Shown here: positions 35,909 to 45,829 of the stretch, in pieces
Layout of the letters: each line of letters opens with the position of its first letter
Numbering within the stretch: the first letter of the stretch is position 1
IMG/VR virus record: IMGVR_UViG_3300038549_000019
Coordinates: 1 to 55,216 of that record
Direction: 5' to 3' (one strand)
From: a virus
DNA: 55,216 nt
Notes under the pieces: generated by a model
The model's input: the letters and a program-made list of their open reading frames with translations, nothing else
The model's database searches: none
What the model was told of the DNA's origin: nothing
Translations under genes and position numbers: made by a program

Positions 35909-37312
35909 TCATGCCCCCAAGGACTCGAATTGGGCCTCGAGACGCGCAAACGATGCCCTCCCTGTGCTATCGCCTCGGAATCGCTGGATCCGCCAATTCC
36001 TCATGAACCCTTGGGTTCTCCAAACCAGGCGTTTGTCCCTTTGTCCGCTGGTCCCAAGCCGGATTGGGCGGTCCTGGCTCCATGTTTGCCCGTCCGTTGA
36101 GTATGATGTTGTTATTACAGGATTTGCACCGTGTGGGATATTCCTAGCGATGGATACTAGCTCCATTTCGTGGATGACGGCCCCTCGGGAATCGTTATAT
36201 AGGATACGCGTAGAAAACTCCCACCCAACAACCTGCCCCCAGTGGTGGCCTGTTGTCCCGTCGATGTAACCAAGGGCGGCTCCAGCAGGATCACCAACCT
36301 CCCATCGACCACGGGCCCAACAGTAGTCACGGGCCCTAAATTGCCCGCTACTGGCTACACCACTCGTCATGATCGACCAGACAGGCCCGCTCACTGCTTT
36401 TGAGGCTGTCAGGTCGAGGGCTAGTGTTTTGTCAGGGAGATGAACCAGCAGAATGTGATTGAGCTTATCATGTATTGCTTCTAGCTTCGCCTCCGCTAGG
36501 GTCGCCTCACTATACCCCCTCAGTATGGTTTCGATCTCTGGGGTTGAGGCTCTGGTGGCCGTCGCGTTAGCCCCTAGCCAGATAGCGATGGGCTCGTTTC
36601 TGCCTCCTCCCATAAAAGCGATGCCATCGTCAAACGCGCAGCAGGTATGAGTTCCGACGGATCCTCTGGTAATTTGTGCCCCTGGAACCCGCTGGAACGG
36701 GAATGCCGTCCCGCCGATGTTTGTAAAAACTTCAATCGTGTACCTATTGACGGCGTAGGGCTCGTTTCTGATTTTGACTAGCGCCAATAACGGATCCGGA
36801 TCAACTTCGCTAGATCCGTATTTAAGCGGGTTGACCTGGGTAGGGTCGGATAGATCCGTCACGATTAGATTTGTTCCATCGTGGACCATGTAGTACCCGT
36901 CGACCCAAATCACATCTAACGCGGAGCCTAGGTCAGGGTCAACTACCTGCGTCAGGGCGGTCCCATCCCAGTAATATAGCCTACCGCCGGATGTGACAGC
37001 CAACCTGCCAAACCCATAGTCCATTGATACTAGGCCACCGGTGCCGACGTCTCCCAGGGTCACATAGGTTCCGTTTGCATTGACCCTGACTAACTTGCGC
37101 CCCATTACCCGGTAAACCTCACCCTGCCAGACAATGCCCCCCCGGTTTAGCCCGGGGCCGGTTCCTAACTGTGTAATCCCGTCGAGCGGTCGCAAATACC
37201 CACTACTGATGCCACTCTCCCCAGCCACCGGGACTAGATTAACCGGGTATGCGGTCCTGATGTCCGGGCCGTTGTCGGTGAATACGCCACTCAGGATAGG
37301 GATTTGTGTCAT
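35909..37312 (-). CDS. P22 gp10-like tail hub protein, copy 2
   Basis: 467 aa, same length as copy 1. Differences are scattered and mild, e.g. YYWDGTAL for YYWNGTAL, DPLLALVK for DTLMALVK, HEMELVSIA for HEIELVPIA, and the last residues ESLGA for EPLGV. Function and start as for copy 1; the TAAATG junction with the upstream gene is kept. The substitutions avoid the motifs shared with P22 gp10. Confidence 0.92.
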   Translation of the reverse strand: MTQIPILSGVFTDNGPDIRTAYPVNLVPVAGESGISSGYLRPLDGITQLGTGPGLNRGGIVWQGEVYRVMGRKLVRVNANGTYVTLGDVGTGGLVSMDYGFGRLAVTSGGRLYYWDGTALTQVVDPDLGSALDVIWVDGYYMVHDGTNLIVTDLSDPTQVNPLKYGSSEVDPDPLLALVKIRNEPYAVNRYTIEVFTNIGGTAFPFQRVPGAQITRGSVGTHTCCAFDDGIAFMGGGRNEPIAIWLGANATATRASTPEIETILRGYSEATLAEAKLEAIHDKLNHILLVHLPDKTLALDLTASKAVSGPVWSIMTSGVASSGQFRARDYCWARGRWEVGDPAGAALGYIDGTTGHHWGQVVGWEFSTRILYNDSRGAVIHEMELVSIARNIPHGANPVITTSYSTDGQTWSQDRPIRLGTSGQRDKRLVWRTQGFMRNWRIQRFRGDSTGRASFARLEAQFESLGA

Positions 37313-37774
37313 TTATTGGACACCCTTGAAAACCTGCACTGTAAATCCGACGGTTAGGTCATCCGCAGCCGCATCGATTGCGGCGCTATCCCAAAACCGT
37401 ACAGTCGCACCAGGAGGCAGCCAGCAATCGACCGGGATTGAGACCTGGATGACGCTATCAACAAAGGACGTTTCACGTGCAACCCCCTGCATAAACATGT
37501 AGTTCCGGGCCAGAGATGCAGCCTGGACAGCCCCTGCCGAGTAATACCCCATTAGACCGCCGGAGGCATCGGTCAATGTCAGGCGCATTTGTCGATTACC
37601 GGCTGTTGCGGTTGATGCGAGGCGTGTGCTGGCCATGCATAGTTTCCATGTCTCGCCTGCTGGGACGGTCCACGATTTGTCGCTATCGTTGGTGACGTTA
37701 TCGTAGTAGTGCCTCAAAGGCGCGATACTGGTAACACAATCGGTTCTGTTGCTGCCACTCAGTTCATATTGCAT
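37313..37774 (-). CDS. Virion-associated protein of unknown function, copy 2
   Basis: 153 aa from ATG 37774, differing from copy 1 only near residue 17 (TSIAPL for TSVAPL). Many silent changes at DNA level show strong constraint on the protein. The ribosome site GGATAGGAG at the previous stop is kept, which supports this start. Confidence 0.8.
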   Translation of the reverse strand: MQYELSGSNRTDCVTSIAPLRHYYDNVTNDSDKSWTVPAGETWKLCMASTRLASTATAGNRQMRLTLTDASGGLMGYYSAGAVQAASLARNYMFMQGVARETSFVDSVIQVSIPVDCWLPPGATVRFWDSAAIDAAADDLTVGFTVQVFKGVQ

Positions 37775-37782
37775 TTCTGCTC

Positions 37783-38139
37783 CTATCCAATACGCCAATT
37801 GGTTCCATCGCAAAATACTGGTACGACATTCGCACCGCCACCAGCCACAACCGCCCCAATGCCCGCGGTAAATGCTGCGTTTGAGTTTGTAACATGAGCC
37901 CTTGCACCTGCTAGGGTGGCGGTTGCCACCGGGAGGTTAGCGACTAGATACGCGGTTGTCTGCAAATACTCACTAACAGTCAGTGTAGAGGCGGTTGCAT
38001 CGGTCATGTTTGTTTGAACAAAATCGCGCACGGTCCCGACACTGACTTTCCGTGCGTCCCCGTCATCTACAGAGTATGCAAGTAGTTTATCACCACTAAC
38101 CACGGGGCTTTTTGTTGAGAGCTGATTAATCGTTGTCAT
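37783..38139 (-). CDS. Small tail-fibre-like protein, copy 2
   Basis: 118 aa. Changes from copy 1 are few and lie in the middle (SEYLQTT for SEYVQTT, PVATATLA for PAASATLA, VTNSNAAF for VTDSNAAF). The N-terminal adaptor-like part and the C-terminal DGTNWRIG are unchanged. Confidence 0.8.
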   Translation of the reverse strand: MTTINQLSTKSPVVSGDKLLAYSVDDGDARKVSVGTVRDFVQTNMTDATASTLTVSEYLQTTAYLVANLPVATATLAGARAHVTNSNAAFTAGIGAVVAGGGANVVPVFCDGTNWRIG

Positions 38140-38142
38140 ACG

Positions 38143-38625
38143 CTACTCCAGGTCAATAGGGCTATCTGGCCCGACTACGACATTATCAGTAGGGGCAGGC
38201 ATGAAATTGGAGCCCGTGTCGTAGGTTGGTTTGTGGCCAGCCCCGGACGGTAGGCCGATTGAGTATTGCATTTGAGGCGGGATTGCTGCCCGGGACAACA
38301 ACACATTATAGGCCTTGTATGCTGCGACCCTGGAGTCCTGGGCTGGTGTTTTACCGTACCCGGGAGCGAGTTTGAGCGCCAGATTGACGATGATAGCCTC
38401 GTTGGCCGAGTCGGGGACGCCTGTTGCCTCGTCGAGGTCGCTATCGTCGGGATTGGAAGGGATCGGGTAGCCTAGCCGGATACCCTTCCCGTTCCATTCA
38501 GCCAACATACTATCGAGCCGCCGCAGCGCCCTCTGGAGATCCTCCGGGTTGAGGTCAAAAACATATTCCGCCAACCCGAGTTCGGCGAATGCCTCAGAGA
38601 TAAATTGGCGCTTTGTATAGCCCAC
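38143..38625 (-). CDS. P22 gp4-like tail accessory factor, copy 2
   Basis: 160 aa, nearly the same as copy 1 (LGLAEYVFD for LGLADYVFD). Same GTG start and junctions. Interface proteins between portal and tail being this constant fits the idea that both variants are functional phages. Confidence 0.88.
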   Translation of the reverse strand: MGYTKRQFISEAFAELGLAEYVFDLNPEDLQRALRRLDSMLAEWNGKGIRLGYPIPSNPDDSDLDEATGVPDSANEAIIVNLALKLAPGYGKTPAQDSRVAAYKAYNVLLSRAAIPPQMQYSIGLPSGAGHKPTYDTGSNFMPAPTDNVVVGPDSPIDLE

Positions 38626-38627
38626 TT

Positions 38628-38924
38628 TTACACCCCGTTGGCAGTTTTTGCCTCGTCGATTTTGTTAATCAGAGTCGCATCGGCTGTCCGTCCATCAAAT
38701 TTGATGCCCAGGGCCTTGGCTGTGGCTTCCAAATCCGCCCTGGTAGGGGCCCGATAAGGCTTTTCCGCATCCAAAACACGCACTGGACGAGGCGCGGGAG
38801 CCATCTGAGGCTCATGATACCATCCTGCCTTGATGGCGGCAGCATAGTCGTGGGCATCAACAACCAGCAGATACTGCTGGGACCGACCGTCAACCGTCTG
38901 AAACACGTAACGCGGGAACTCCAT
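38628..38924 (-). CDS. Small head-region protein with HeH/LEM-like C-terminus, copy 2
   Basis: 98 aa; the only visible change is AGWYHEP for AGWFHEP. Same ATAGGAGG ribosome site. Follows the conserved hairpin 38944-38980. Confidence 0.72.
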   Translation of the reverse strand: MEFPRYVFQTVDGRSQQYLLVVDAHDYAAAIKAGWYHEPQMAPAPRPVRVLDAEKPYRAPTRADLEATAKALGIKFDGRTADATLINKIDEAKTANGV

Positions 38925-38943
38925 GTAATCCTCCTATGGTTGC

Positions 38944-38980
38944 AAGATAGGTGGGGGGATTCCGCCCCCCACCTAATCTT
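38944..38980 (-). terminator. Conserved intergenic stem-loop, copy 2
   Basis: Same element as 3640-3676 but with a perfect AGGTGGGGGG/CCCCCCACCT stem (the A of copy 1 is G here). Supports a selected RNA structure between the decoration-type gene and the next gene. Confidence 0.6.
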
Positions 38981-38988
38981 ACGGCATA

Positions 38989-39633
38989 TTAAGCAATGCG
39001 GTAGGTCACAAACGCGTTCGCCGCTGTCTTCCGCGTCCGGAACATGGCGCTATTCCCGTAAATCCCACCAGTTGAGGCATGGGCAGACTGGACGATCGGG
39101 TTACCGACGATCGTATGGTCGGCTCCGGCTGTCAACGTGATGGTATCGGCAGCGGCAGCACTGAGATTAATGAGGCTCCAGTCGAATGCCTCGTTAATCT
39201 GGAGACCAGCACCGGCGTCTGACAGGGTGCCAGTGGGGAGCGTGTAGGCCTGAGTAGCACCCGCTGCATGGGTCCCGGTGACGATTTTGGTCAGCAGTTC
39301 CGCGATTGTCAGGGTTGCAGCCGTGGTTTCAGCAGTCGGAGCACCCTGCACGAGAGTCCCCGCTGCAACATCCGCCGATGGGACAGTGCCGATGTCATAC
39401 GTAGCACCACCGGCACCCGCCTCAATCCGGATCTCAGTCGCGGCTGAAAACGCGGTTGAGACGTATTCGGTTCCGGCGGTTGTCTCGGCAACAAAAACCC
39501 AGGCTTCCGGGTAATTAGTGGTCGCCACCTTCTTGTATAGCTTGCACGGGGTCACCGAGAAAATAGCGACTTTGGACGAGGCGGGCACGGTAGCCAGGGC
39601 TGTTCCGTCGCGGAAGATGTATTGCTTGGCCAT
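38989..39633 (-). CDS. Probable head decoration / virion structural protein, copy 2
   Basis: 214 aa, a handful of changes (GTALATVP for GTATATVP, ITLTAGADHTI for ITVTAGTDHTI, STGGIYG for STGGVYG, TAANAFV for TAANTFV). Same flanking hairpins, of which the upstream one is inverted relative to copy 1. Confidence 0.72.
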   Translation of the reverse strand: MAKQYIFRDGTALATVPASSKVAIFSVTPCKLYKKVATTNYPEAWVFVAETTAGTEYVSTAFSAATEIRIEAGAGGATYDIGTVPSADVAAGTLVQGAPTAETTAATLTIAELLTKIVTGTHAAGATQAYTLPTGTLSDAGAGLQINEAFDWSLINLSAAAADTITLTAGADHTIVGNPIVQSAHASTGGIYGNSAMFRTRKTAANAFVTYRIA

Positions 39634-39664
39634 TGTTATCTCTCCTTTCTATAAACAAGGGAAA

Positions 39665-39688
39665 GGCGGGCTGGATTCCCGGCCCGCC
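39665..39688. terminator. Hairpin after the coat gene, inverted form
   Basis: GGCGGGC - TGGATTCCCG - GCCCGCC. The loop is the exact reverse complement of the loop in copy 1 (4361-4384), so the palindromic element has flipped in one lineage while flanking sequence stayed in place. Confidence 0.75.
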
Positions 39689-39700
39689 TGGGTTTCACAA

Positions 39701-40975
39701 TTAGGTCTGGCTAAACAGAATGATCCCGCTCATTTCGGGCTGTTTGTTCACAACACCAAAGAGTGTGTCCAGACGATACTTGGTCTTCATCGTGTTGATG
39801 TCATATTGCTTCTGCATGACCAACTGAATGCCCTGGTCGGTCGCACCCTTCATAACAGCAGCACCGGCATCAGACGGGACCGCATAGCGACCGGGCAGGA
39901 TTTCCAGTGCGTCACGCTGCCAGAAAACATTGATCGGGGCAGCTGCGGTGTTGAGCCAGACGATGGCGGAGTTGGCAGCCTTGGTGTTGATGACACAATT
40001 CTGATACATCTTTTCGGCTGCGGTCGCACCCTGGGCCGTAATCATGGGCGGGGTAATCTTGAGTGTGGTCCCATCAACAACTTCGACAACGCGGAACGTC
40101 TTAAGCTGCCCGGTGTCACCCTTTGTAACGTGATGAACGGCATTTAGGGCGGCAACTGTGAAACAGTCGCCAGCAACCACGCTAGCCGTTGAGCTGACCG
40201 TGATGGTCTGGAACCGGTTATCAACGTTGCTAACCTCACCGGTGGTAGCGGTCGAGGTCGCCTTGGGGGTGTAGTAATTGCCTCCACCGTCCAACGTGGA
40301 CATCGTGATAGCACCACCACCAGCAGCCGCAGTGATGCGCTGGGCATAATCGAGCTTGTAGGTATCGAAGCCAGCGACACGGCCTACGAACGAATCAGTA
40401 TAGGCCTTTTCAGATTTGCCATTCCCGAACGAGCGGCTGGCCTTGGAAAGATCGGCTGCCATCCCGTTGTAATCGCGGCTGCAAAGGCCCGCATAGCGAT
40501 CCCAGGATGGGACACCCTGCTCGTTCATGAGCGCGTCGCACAGGGCCAAATCAGCATAGCCGGAGGCAGCCGCCGTTACCTTGACAACGAGGGAACCATA
40601 CAGGCTAGCGGCGCTCAGCATTGCAAGATTAATATCGGATGCCAGCTTCTGCTTAGCCGCCTCGCCCAACCGGCCCTCCTGGAGGGTGTCCCGCAGCTCA
40701 GCAGCGGTCAAGGTCCAGGGCACAGACTTGCTATACCCGAGCGTGGCCGGGACGGAAAGCTGAGTCTGGTCGCCAAAGTTGGCGGACATATCGGTGCCAG
40801 TGAAGCTCTGCATGATGTAGGGCTGAGGACGCCAAACGATATTGTTGGCTCGTTCCATCATCGCATCATCAGAGCGATAGACGCTCACATTCTTGCTCAA
40901 CACCAGAGCATCGTTGAACCCCTCCAACAGGGTCTCAAACGCCACTCGTTCCTCTTTGCTAAAAGCGTTGCTCAT
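39701..40975 (-). CDS. Major capsid protein, P22 coat family, copy 2
   Basis: 424 aa. Differs from copy 1 at very few residues (YAGLCSRDYNGMAADL for YAALSSRDYNGMAGDL, EKAYTDSF for EKAYSDSF, NRFQTITV for NRFQNITV, HHVTKGD for HHITKGD). DNA shows many silent changes in the first and last parts, while the middle (about 40510-40840) is nearly identical to copy 1, an uneven pattern that suggests recombination between variants. Confidence 0.94.
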   Translation of the reverse strand: MSNAFSKEERVAFETLLEGFNDALVLSKNVSVYRSDDAMMERANNIVWRPQPYIMQSFTGTDMSANFGDQTQLSVPATLGYSKSVPWTLTAAELRDTLQEGRLGEAAKQKLASDINLAMLSAASLYGSLVVKVTAAASGYADLALCDALMNEQGVPSWDRYAGLCSRDYNGMAADLSKASRSFGNGKSEKAYTDSFVGRVAGFDTYKLDYAQRITAAAGGGAITMSTLDGGGNYYTPKATSTATTGEVSNVDNRFQTITVSSTASVVAGDCFTVAALNAVHHVTKGDTGQLKTFRVVEVVDGTTLKITPPMITAQGATAAEKMYQNCVINTKAANSAIVWLNTAAAPINVFWQRDALEILPGRYAVPSDAGAAVMKGATDQGIQLVMQKQYDINTMKTKYRLDTLFGVVNKQPEMSGIILFSQT

Positions 40976-40987
40976 TTTGTTTCTCCT

Positions 40988-41833
40988 TTAGGACTGCTTG
41001 TCCCTGATTTGCCGTTTGTAGGCTGTCACTTTGGTATAGTCTCCAGACCGGGCAGCCTCTTCCCGAAGTCTTTCAAGCGTCGAATCCACCGTTCCGGAGA
41101 TATTTCGCCCGGTTGCCTGGGGCACCTTCTCGGGGGGTGGAATGGGGTTGCGTTTTGACATTTTGATTTGCGCCTCAAGTTTTGCAGCCGCGAATGCAAA
41201 TTTCACAGGGTCAGTAATGCTAGCGAGTTCCTTGGCTTTGGCAGGAGACTTGCCCAGCGCATAGACCATTTGTGCCGGGTTGGTGCACCCCTGGATGAGG
41301 ATTCCCTGTTGGACTTGGCTCAGGGTGCTAAAGACTTCCGATTCGGCCTCTTCAAAGTCATCAACCTCTAAAGATGTCTTAGCCTTGCCGTAATCCTCAA
41401 CCCGGGCCTGCCACGCCTTGGTTTGTTCCTCTTCCTGGGCCTTAGCCTTAGCCTCAGCCTCGTCTTTCTTTCGCTTTGTTTCGTACCAGCGGGTAAGATC
41501 CTCCTCGTACCTTTCGGGGTCCCATTCGCAGCCCTCCAACGTGGGCTTGGGGCCGATGGTCACTTCCGGCGTCTTGGCCTGCTCGTACTCCCGGAGCTTT
41601 TCCTCCAACTTTCTCTTTTCTTTCACTGTCTCCCTGTGAGTTTTGCGCAGTTCCCGGAGCCATTTGGGATCCTTGCGATCCTCTTCCTTGACAGCGGGTT
41701 CCTCGCCAAACGTAACAATGACTGATTCCGGCTCCTCGGCTGGGGTGGGGGCTTCCTCACCCTCGGGTGTCTCACCCGTAAGAGGCTCCTGGATCTCGGC
41801 TTCTTGTGGCGTTTGTTCTTCGACTTGGCTCAT
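40988..41833 (-). CDS. Scaffolding protein, copy 2
   Basis: 281 aa from ATG 41833. The acidic N-terminal third differs most from copy 1 (EEPAVKEEDRKDPKWLRELR for EDPAAHEEEHKAPEWVRELR), whereas the coat-binding C-terminus is unchanged. This fits variable scaffold ends with conserved coat contact. Confidence 0.85.
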   Translation of the reverse strand: MSQVEEQTPQEAEIQEPLTGETPEGEEAPTPAEEPESVIVTFGEEPAVKEEDRKDPKWLRELRKTHRETVKEKRKLEEKLREYEQAKTPEVTIGPKPTLEGCEWDPERYEEDLTRWYETKRKKDEAEAKAKAQEEEQTKAWQARVEDYGKAKTSLEVDDFEEAESEVFSTLSQVQQGILIQGCTNPAQMVYALGKSPAKAKELASITDPVKFAFAAAKLEAQIKMSKRNPIPPPEKVPQATGRNISGTVDSTLERLREEAARSGDYTKVTAYKRQIRDKQS

Positions 41834-41843
41834 GATGCGCCTT

Positions 41844-43958
41844 TCACTCCCCATTGAGGGCCGGGGGATAGCCCATATTGCCTAGCGCGTCCGGTTCATC
41901 GGCTGGACGGGTAGCCGTAGTTTGCACTGCCTCCTCCAGGACTCGGGCCATCCTGACCGCAGCTTCACCGGTCTTGATGTCTAGCTGGGATAGTGTTTCT
42001 GCCGTTTTTGCCCTAGTCAGTTCGGTCTCTGCAACCGTTTTGACCGCATCCGTTTGGGCCTTAATTGCCTTGGCCTGTGCTTCGGCAGCCGCTGCCTTGA
42101 GGTATTCGGCCTGGGGGTCCGGCTGTTGAGCATTCAATGCCGCCTGCATGGCTTCCAGATCCGCTTCTGTCGGCTTGAGGGCACCAAGTTTGACCAACTT
42201 CTGCCGGAAGTACTCCCTAACATCCGTGATGCCTTCCCCTTCGATGTTCATCAGGACCATCGCCTGCAAAATCTGCTGTGTCTCTGGGTCTGTCACCACC
42301 GGGAGTAACGCTGTCAGGGATTTGACTGTGGCATCCCTTCTGCTTTGGCTTGTCGGCCCCACTTCCACCGAGACATCCATGTTGGCGGTTGATAAATCGT
42401 TCTCTAACACAACCTTGCCGGTCTTGTCTAGCACTTTCCGGCCAATTGTTACCGGGAACGCCTTGCCCGATGCATCGAACCCCTTCATCCTGCGCTCGTC
42501 ATCACCAGGGCTGTAAATCTCCTGGGCAATCGAGAGCCAAACCTCACCGCATCGCCGGACGGCCTTGGCCATGTTGGACATATAAATGAAGGACTGCATA
42601 TCCAGACGCGTTTGGATTAGTTCAACGGCCTTGCCGGAGATATTGCTGACTAGATTATCGCCGTTTTGAGCACCACCCAACAGATCCTTGAGATCCTGCT
42701 CTGTCAGCTGCAACAAGGCCCCCAGGGCCGGGGGAACCTGGGGGGGCTGAGTTGATCCGACTGGACCACTAATAACAGACTGGCCACTTGCATCCATGAC
42801 CGGGTTAATCAGCAGGTAGGGGTAATTATTGACGTTATCATCCGCCCACATGACCTGATGCCCTGAAACCTGCTCTGGTGTAAAGATCGGCTTCTGGACA
42901 GGAGATAAAGCAGAAATCTCACCGAGGCGGGAAATCTGCATGTTTTTCAGCCGCTGGCTATCTTTTGCTGTTCGGACATGCCCCTGCATTCGTTCAACGC
43001 CGTCGATTACCCATCTCTTACCAAATACAGGAATAATGGGGATGTGCTTACCGGCGATAACCCCGCAGTCCTCAAGCACCTTCCCACCTGACATGAGATA
43101 CTTGTGGACTCTGCGGGTCTTAATCTTTCGGCGCTTGATCTCATCGGACCCAGTTGAGGCCAGTTCCCTCAGCAATGCCCCATCATCGTCCTCAAGATCA
43201 TCCAAGGTGTGGGATTGCTCCTCCCCTGTAATGAGCCTGTAGGTTACCAGTGTGTCGCTTTGTTCCTCGACAACGTAGTATTCGGCGATATAAACCGTGT
43301 CCGGGGTTGCCCAGTCAAACATTGACGCATCAATGGGCTTTTCCCAGGATGTTGGATCATCGCCCCATTCTGCGATGTAATCCTCCTTGTCCTGGGGGAC
43401 CAGCACGAAACAATATTTGGCGTCTGCCTTGTCCTGGCGTCTTGCGGTAGGGTCAAAAAACACGCATGAATCGGCGTCAAAAATCGGCTCGAACCGCACA
43501 CGTTGGCGGTCGTCCTCGGGATCCAGTTCATTTTCGTAGCAGGCCCGGACACGCCACGCCCCAAACCCTCCCCCTACGGCCTCCTCAAATGCATTATCGT
43601 AGGCCTCATCAGCTGCGCTATCCTGCTCGTCTGCTCGATACAGCGCATCGCATGTACCCGCCAATGAATCCTTCTCGCTGCCGTCCTTGGGGACAAAATC
43701 AACACTGATACGGTTGTTGCGGTATTCATTGATGATGCGAATGATGTTGAGGTGAACTTTATTAACCTCAAACATTGGCCGGTTCTTAAACTGCTCCCCA
43801 AGTGCCCCTTCCCACTGTGCCCCGGCGATAGAGTAAAACCGCCTATCCTCAAGGCAAAGCTTGCGCTCATCCTGGCAGGCATCTATGGTTAGGTCAAACC
43901 GGCGCAGAGCCTCAGTATGGACCCTGCGGAGGCGTTCCTCTGTGCTCTGTCGCCCCAT
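41844..43958 (-). CDS. Portal protein, copy 2
   Basis: 704 aa. MGRQSTEERL at the start (MGRMSTEERL in copy 1), so the first ATG is the only shared start. Other changes: SLAGTCDA, PQDKEDYIAEW, DWATPD, ELASTGSDEIKRRKIKTRR, VMDASGQSVI, GDDERR, EAVQTTATR. All are at positions likely on the surface or in linkers. Confidence 0.9.
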   Translation of the reverse strand: MGRQSTEERLRRVHTEALRRFDLTIDACQDERKLCLEDRRFYSIAGAQWEGALGEQFKNRPMFEVNKVHLNIIRIINEYRNNRISVDFVPKDGSEKDSLAGTCDALYRADEQDSAADEAYDNAFEEAVGGGFGAWRVRACYENELDPEDDRQRVRFEPIFDADSCVFFDPTARRQDKADAKYCFVLVPQDKEDYIAEWGDDPTSWEKPIDASMFDWATPDTVYIAEYYVVEEQSDTLVTYRLITGEEQSHTLDDLEDDDGALLRELASTGSDEIKRRKIKTRRVHKYLMSGGKVLEDCGVIAGKHIPIIPVFGKRWVIDGVERMQGHVRTAKDSQRLKNMQISRLGEISALSPVQKPIFTPEQVSGHQVMWADDNVNNYPYLLINPVMDASGQSVISGPVGSTQPPQVPPALGALLQLTEQDLKDLLGGAQNGDNLVSNISGKAVELIQTRLDMQSFIYMSNMAKAVRRCGEVWLSIAQEIYSPGDDERRMKGFDASGKAFPVTIGRKVLDKTGKVVLENDLSTANMDVSVEVGPTSQSRRDATVKSLTALLPVVTDPETQQILQAMVLMNIEGEGITDVREYFRQKLVKLGALKPTEADLEAMQAALNAQQPDPQAEYLKAAAAEAQAKAIKAQTDAVKTVAETELTRAKTAETLSQLDIKTGEAAVRMARVLEEAVQTTATRPADEPDALGNMGYPPALNGE

Positions 43959-43980
43959 AGTACCCCCATATGATTATAGG

Positions 43981-45315
43981 TTATCTCCACCTGCTAGCAA
44001 CAGGCAATGGTATAAATTCCTGTTTGGCTGGTTTGGGGTTAACGATGCCGCCAAATAGCTCTGTAAGCACCCATATCCAGGCGTCGGCCCTATTGGGCGA
44101 TTGTGTCCCGGTGTATCCTATGGTTGACATGGCTGTGAGTTCATCCTCAAGCTCCCTGAATTCTCCGGCGTGGCGAATTCTGCCTTGCTCATACAGCGGG
44201 GCGAACGGTTCCGCCCGGACGGCCTTGCCCCGTGTTGCGGTAACAGCGCGATAGGGCGTCCGGGGCCGAGCGGTCTGAATGACTTGTTGGACCATGGCCC
44301 CGCCGTAGTTGGTCTCACCTACAACCACGTCTGCCCTGTGGCGGTCATACGCGGTCGCTACAACTCGGCTCCACGTAGAGGGCCCTGCCTTGACTGTGCA
44401 GTCCTCGAGCAGATACGCATTGCCGTCCGTCCCCAACCCGCCAACAACGATACCGATGGCATCGTGCTCCGATCCGTCCCCGTCCCCCGCCCCTGATGGG
44501 TCAACACCGACCACAACCCTCACCATGTCGGGCAATAGGTGCTTGTCCAGCCACCTCCACTTGTCGATATCCTCTTCGTGAAACAAGGCATTAGGGGTTG
44601 CGTCAGCAAACTCGCCGTGAAGGAACCGCTTCTGGAGGCGAGGGCTAAGCCCTTTGAGTGTTTTTTCTATATAAGAAGGCTCTATGTTATCTTCATTATC
44701 CGTGGGATTAATCCTAAACCATGCATATTCTTCTGGGTCTCGTAGCGGAGTTTTTTTCTCTGGATCCCGTTTTTCGATGAACAGCCGATACGTCCAGTGG
44801 TTTTTGGATGGCGGGTTCTCGTCATAATACATGCGTGGCTTGAGTGTGGTCGGCTCACATCCCTCCATCCGCTGGTCCACTAGCTGTGCCAGACGGGTTA
44901 CAGCGATGTCCCTGCTCCCCTTGGGTATCTGTGACGCCTCATTTAAATAGATGGTGGCGAATTCCATCCCTAGGATCTTCTCGGTTCGCTCTTTGTCATC
45001 TAGCCCGCCGAACCAGATTTGTGAACCGTTCTCGAGGTCGGCATGCCAGTCGGTTTTGTCCAACTTGTATTTAACGCCTGGGTAGCAGAGTCTCATTACC
45101 TTTGGGAAGGTATCAAGCACCACTGATGCCTTGACCGCATTAAACCTGTATCGCAGGATAGCGTGACGGCTGTTCGGGGCTTTGAGCGCCCGCATACATA
45201 CGGCTCTCACCAATAGGAACGTCTTGCCGCTGCGGCTTCCGCCCACCAGCATAATATGCGTAGCGGGCCCAGCTAGGACCCGCATCGCCTCCTGCTGTTT
45301 TTCGGTGAGCTTCAC
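43981..45315 (-). CDS. terL: Terminase large subunit, copy 2
   Basis: 444 aa, two more than copy 1. Walker A, Walker B and nuclease residues are unchanged. The segment between the domains reads KKTPLRDPEEYAWFRINPTD, then NEDNIEPSYIEKTLKGL and KHLLPDMVRVVVGVD, with both extra codons here, so this stretch seems to come from a more distant relative. GTG start overlaps terS. Confidence 0.93.
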   Translation of the reverse strand: MKLTEKQQEAMRVLAGPATHIMLVGGSRSGKTFLLVRAVCMRALKAPNSRHAILRYRFNAVKASVVLDTFPKVMRLCYPGVKYKLDKTDWHADLENGSQIWFGGLDDKERTEKILGMEFATIYLNEASQIPKGSRDIAVTRLAQLVDQRMEGCEPTTLKPRMYYDENPPSKNHWTYRLFIEKRDPEKKTPLRDPEEYAWFRINPTDNEDNIEPSYIEKTLKGLSPRLQKRFLHGEFADATPNALFHEEDIDKWRWLDKHLLPDMVRVVVGVDPSGAGDGDGSEHDAIGIVVGGLGTDGNAYLLEDCTVKAGPSTWSRVVATAYDRHRADVVVGETNYGGAMVQQVIQTARPRTPYRAVTATRGKAVRAEPFAPLYEQGRIRHAGEFRELEDELTAMSTIGYTGTQSPNRADAWIWVLTELFGGIVNPKPAKQEFIPLPVASRWR

Positions 45316-45641
45316 AACGCTTGATCCTCTGCTGTGGCTTTGATCACAACTGGCCCCCCACCATCCCCAACGTGCTCGGTGCGCTGGAGCTTGGGGATGT
45401 GGTATTCAATGACGTCCATCATGCACCGCCACGCCCTTTCAGCGCCCTGCTCCTCTGCGATTTGGTCCAGCCAATCCTGCAATCGTGGGATGTTCCCTTC
45501 GACAAGGGCAGCTATTGCTTCTCGGGCATTTTGCGTTACCTTATTAGGTATTCCAGCGCGTGATCCTCCACCTCGTCTTTCTCCGGGCTTAGATCCACGG
45601 GACGGCACTTTTTTACGCTCTCCCTGCCGTTTATCGTCCAT
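45312..45641 (-). CDS. terS: Terminase small subunit (probable), copy 2
   Basis: 109 aa; differs from copy 1 only at the end (ATAEDQAL for ATKEDQEL). Strong conservation next to the variable patch of terL shows how local that patch is. Confidence 0.78.
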   Translation of the reverse strand: MDDKRQGERKKVPSRGSKPGERRGGGSRAGIPNKVTQNAREAIAALVEGNIPRLQDWLDQIAEEQGAERAWRCMMDVIEYHIPKLQRTEHVGDGGGPVVIKATAEDQAL

Positions 45642-45683
45642 TTTGGCCCCTCCTTCGCCCCTAACTCGCGTTTTTCTTCATTC

Positions 45684-45827
45684 CTAGCACAACTGGCCAC
45701 GTGGAGGCCAGAGATCACGGCTAGGCTCTTTGTCCCTACCGGGCAGTTTGGGTGCCTCGGCAGTCGGGACTTCTTTCACCTCTTCCGGGGTGGGTTGCTG
45801 GTCCTTTTTCTCTTCTTCACCGCTCAT
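45684..45827 (-). CDS. 47-aa acidic/proline-rich small protein, copy 2
   Basis: ATG 45827, stop TAG 45684. MSGEEEKKDQQPTPEEVKEV..., ending PRGQLC. The frame is kept despite several base changes relative to copy 1, so it is under coding constraint. Confidence 0.68.
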   Translation of the reverse strand: MSGEEEKKDQQPTPEEVKEVPTAEAPKLPGRDKEPSRDLWPPRGQLC

Positions 45828-45829
45828 AC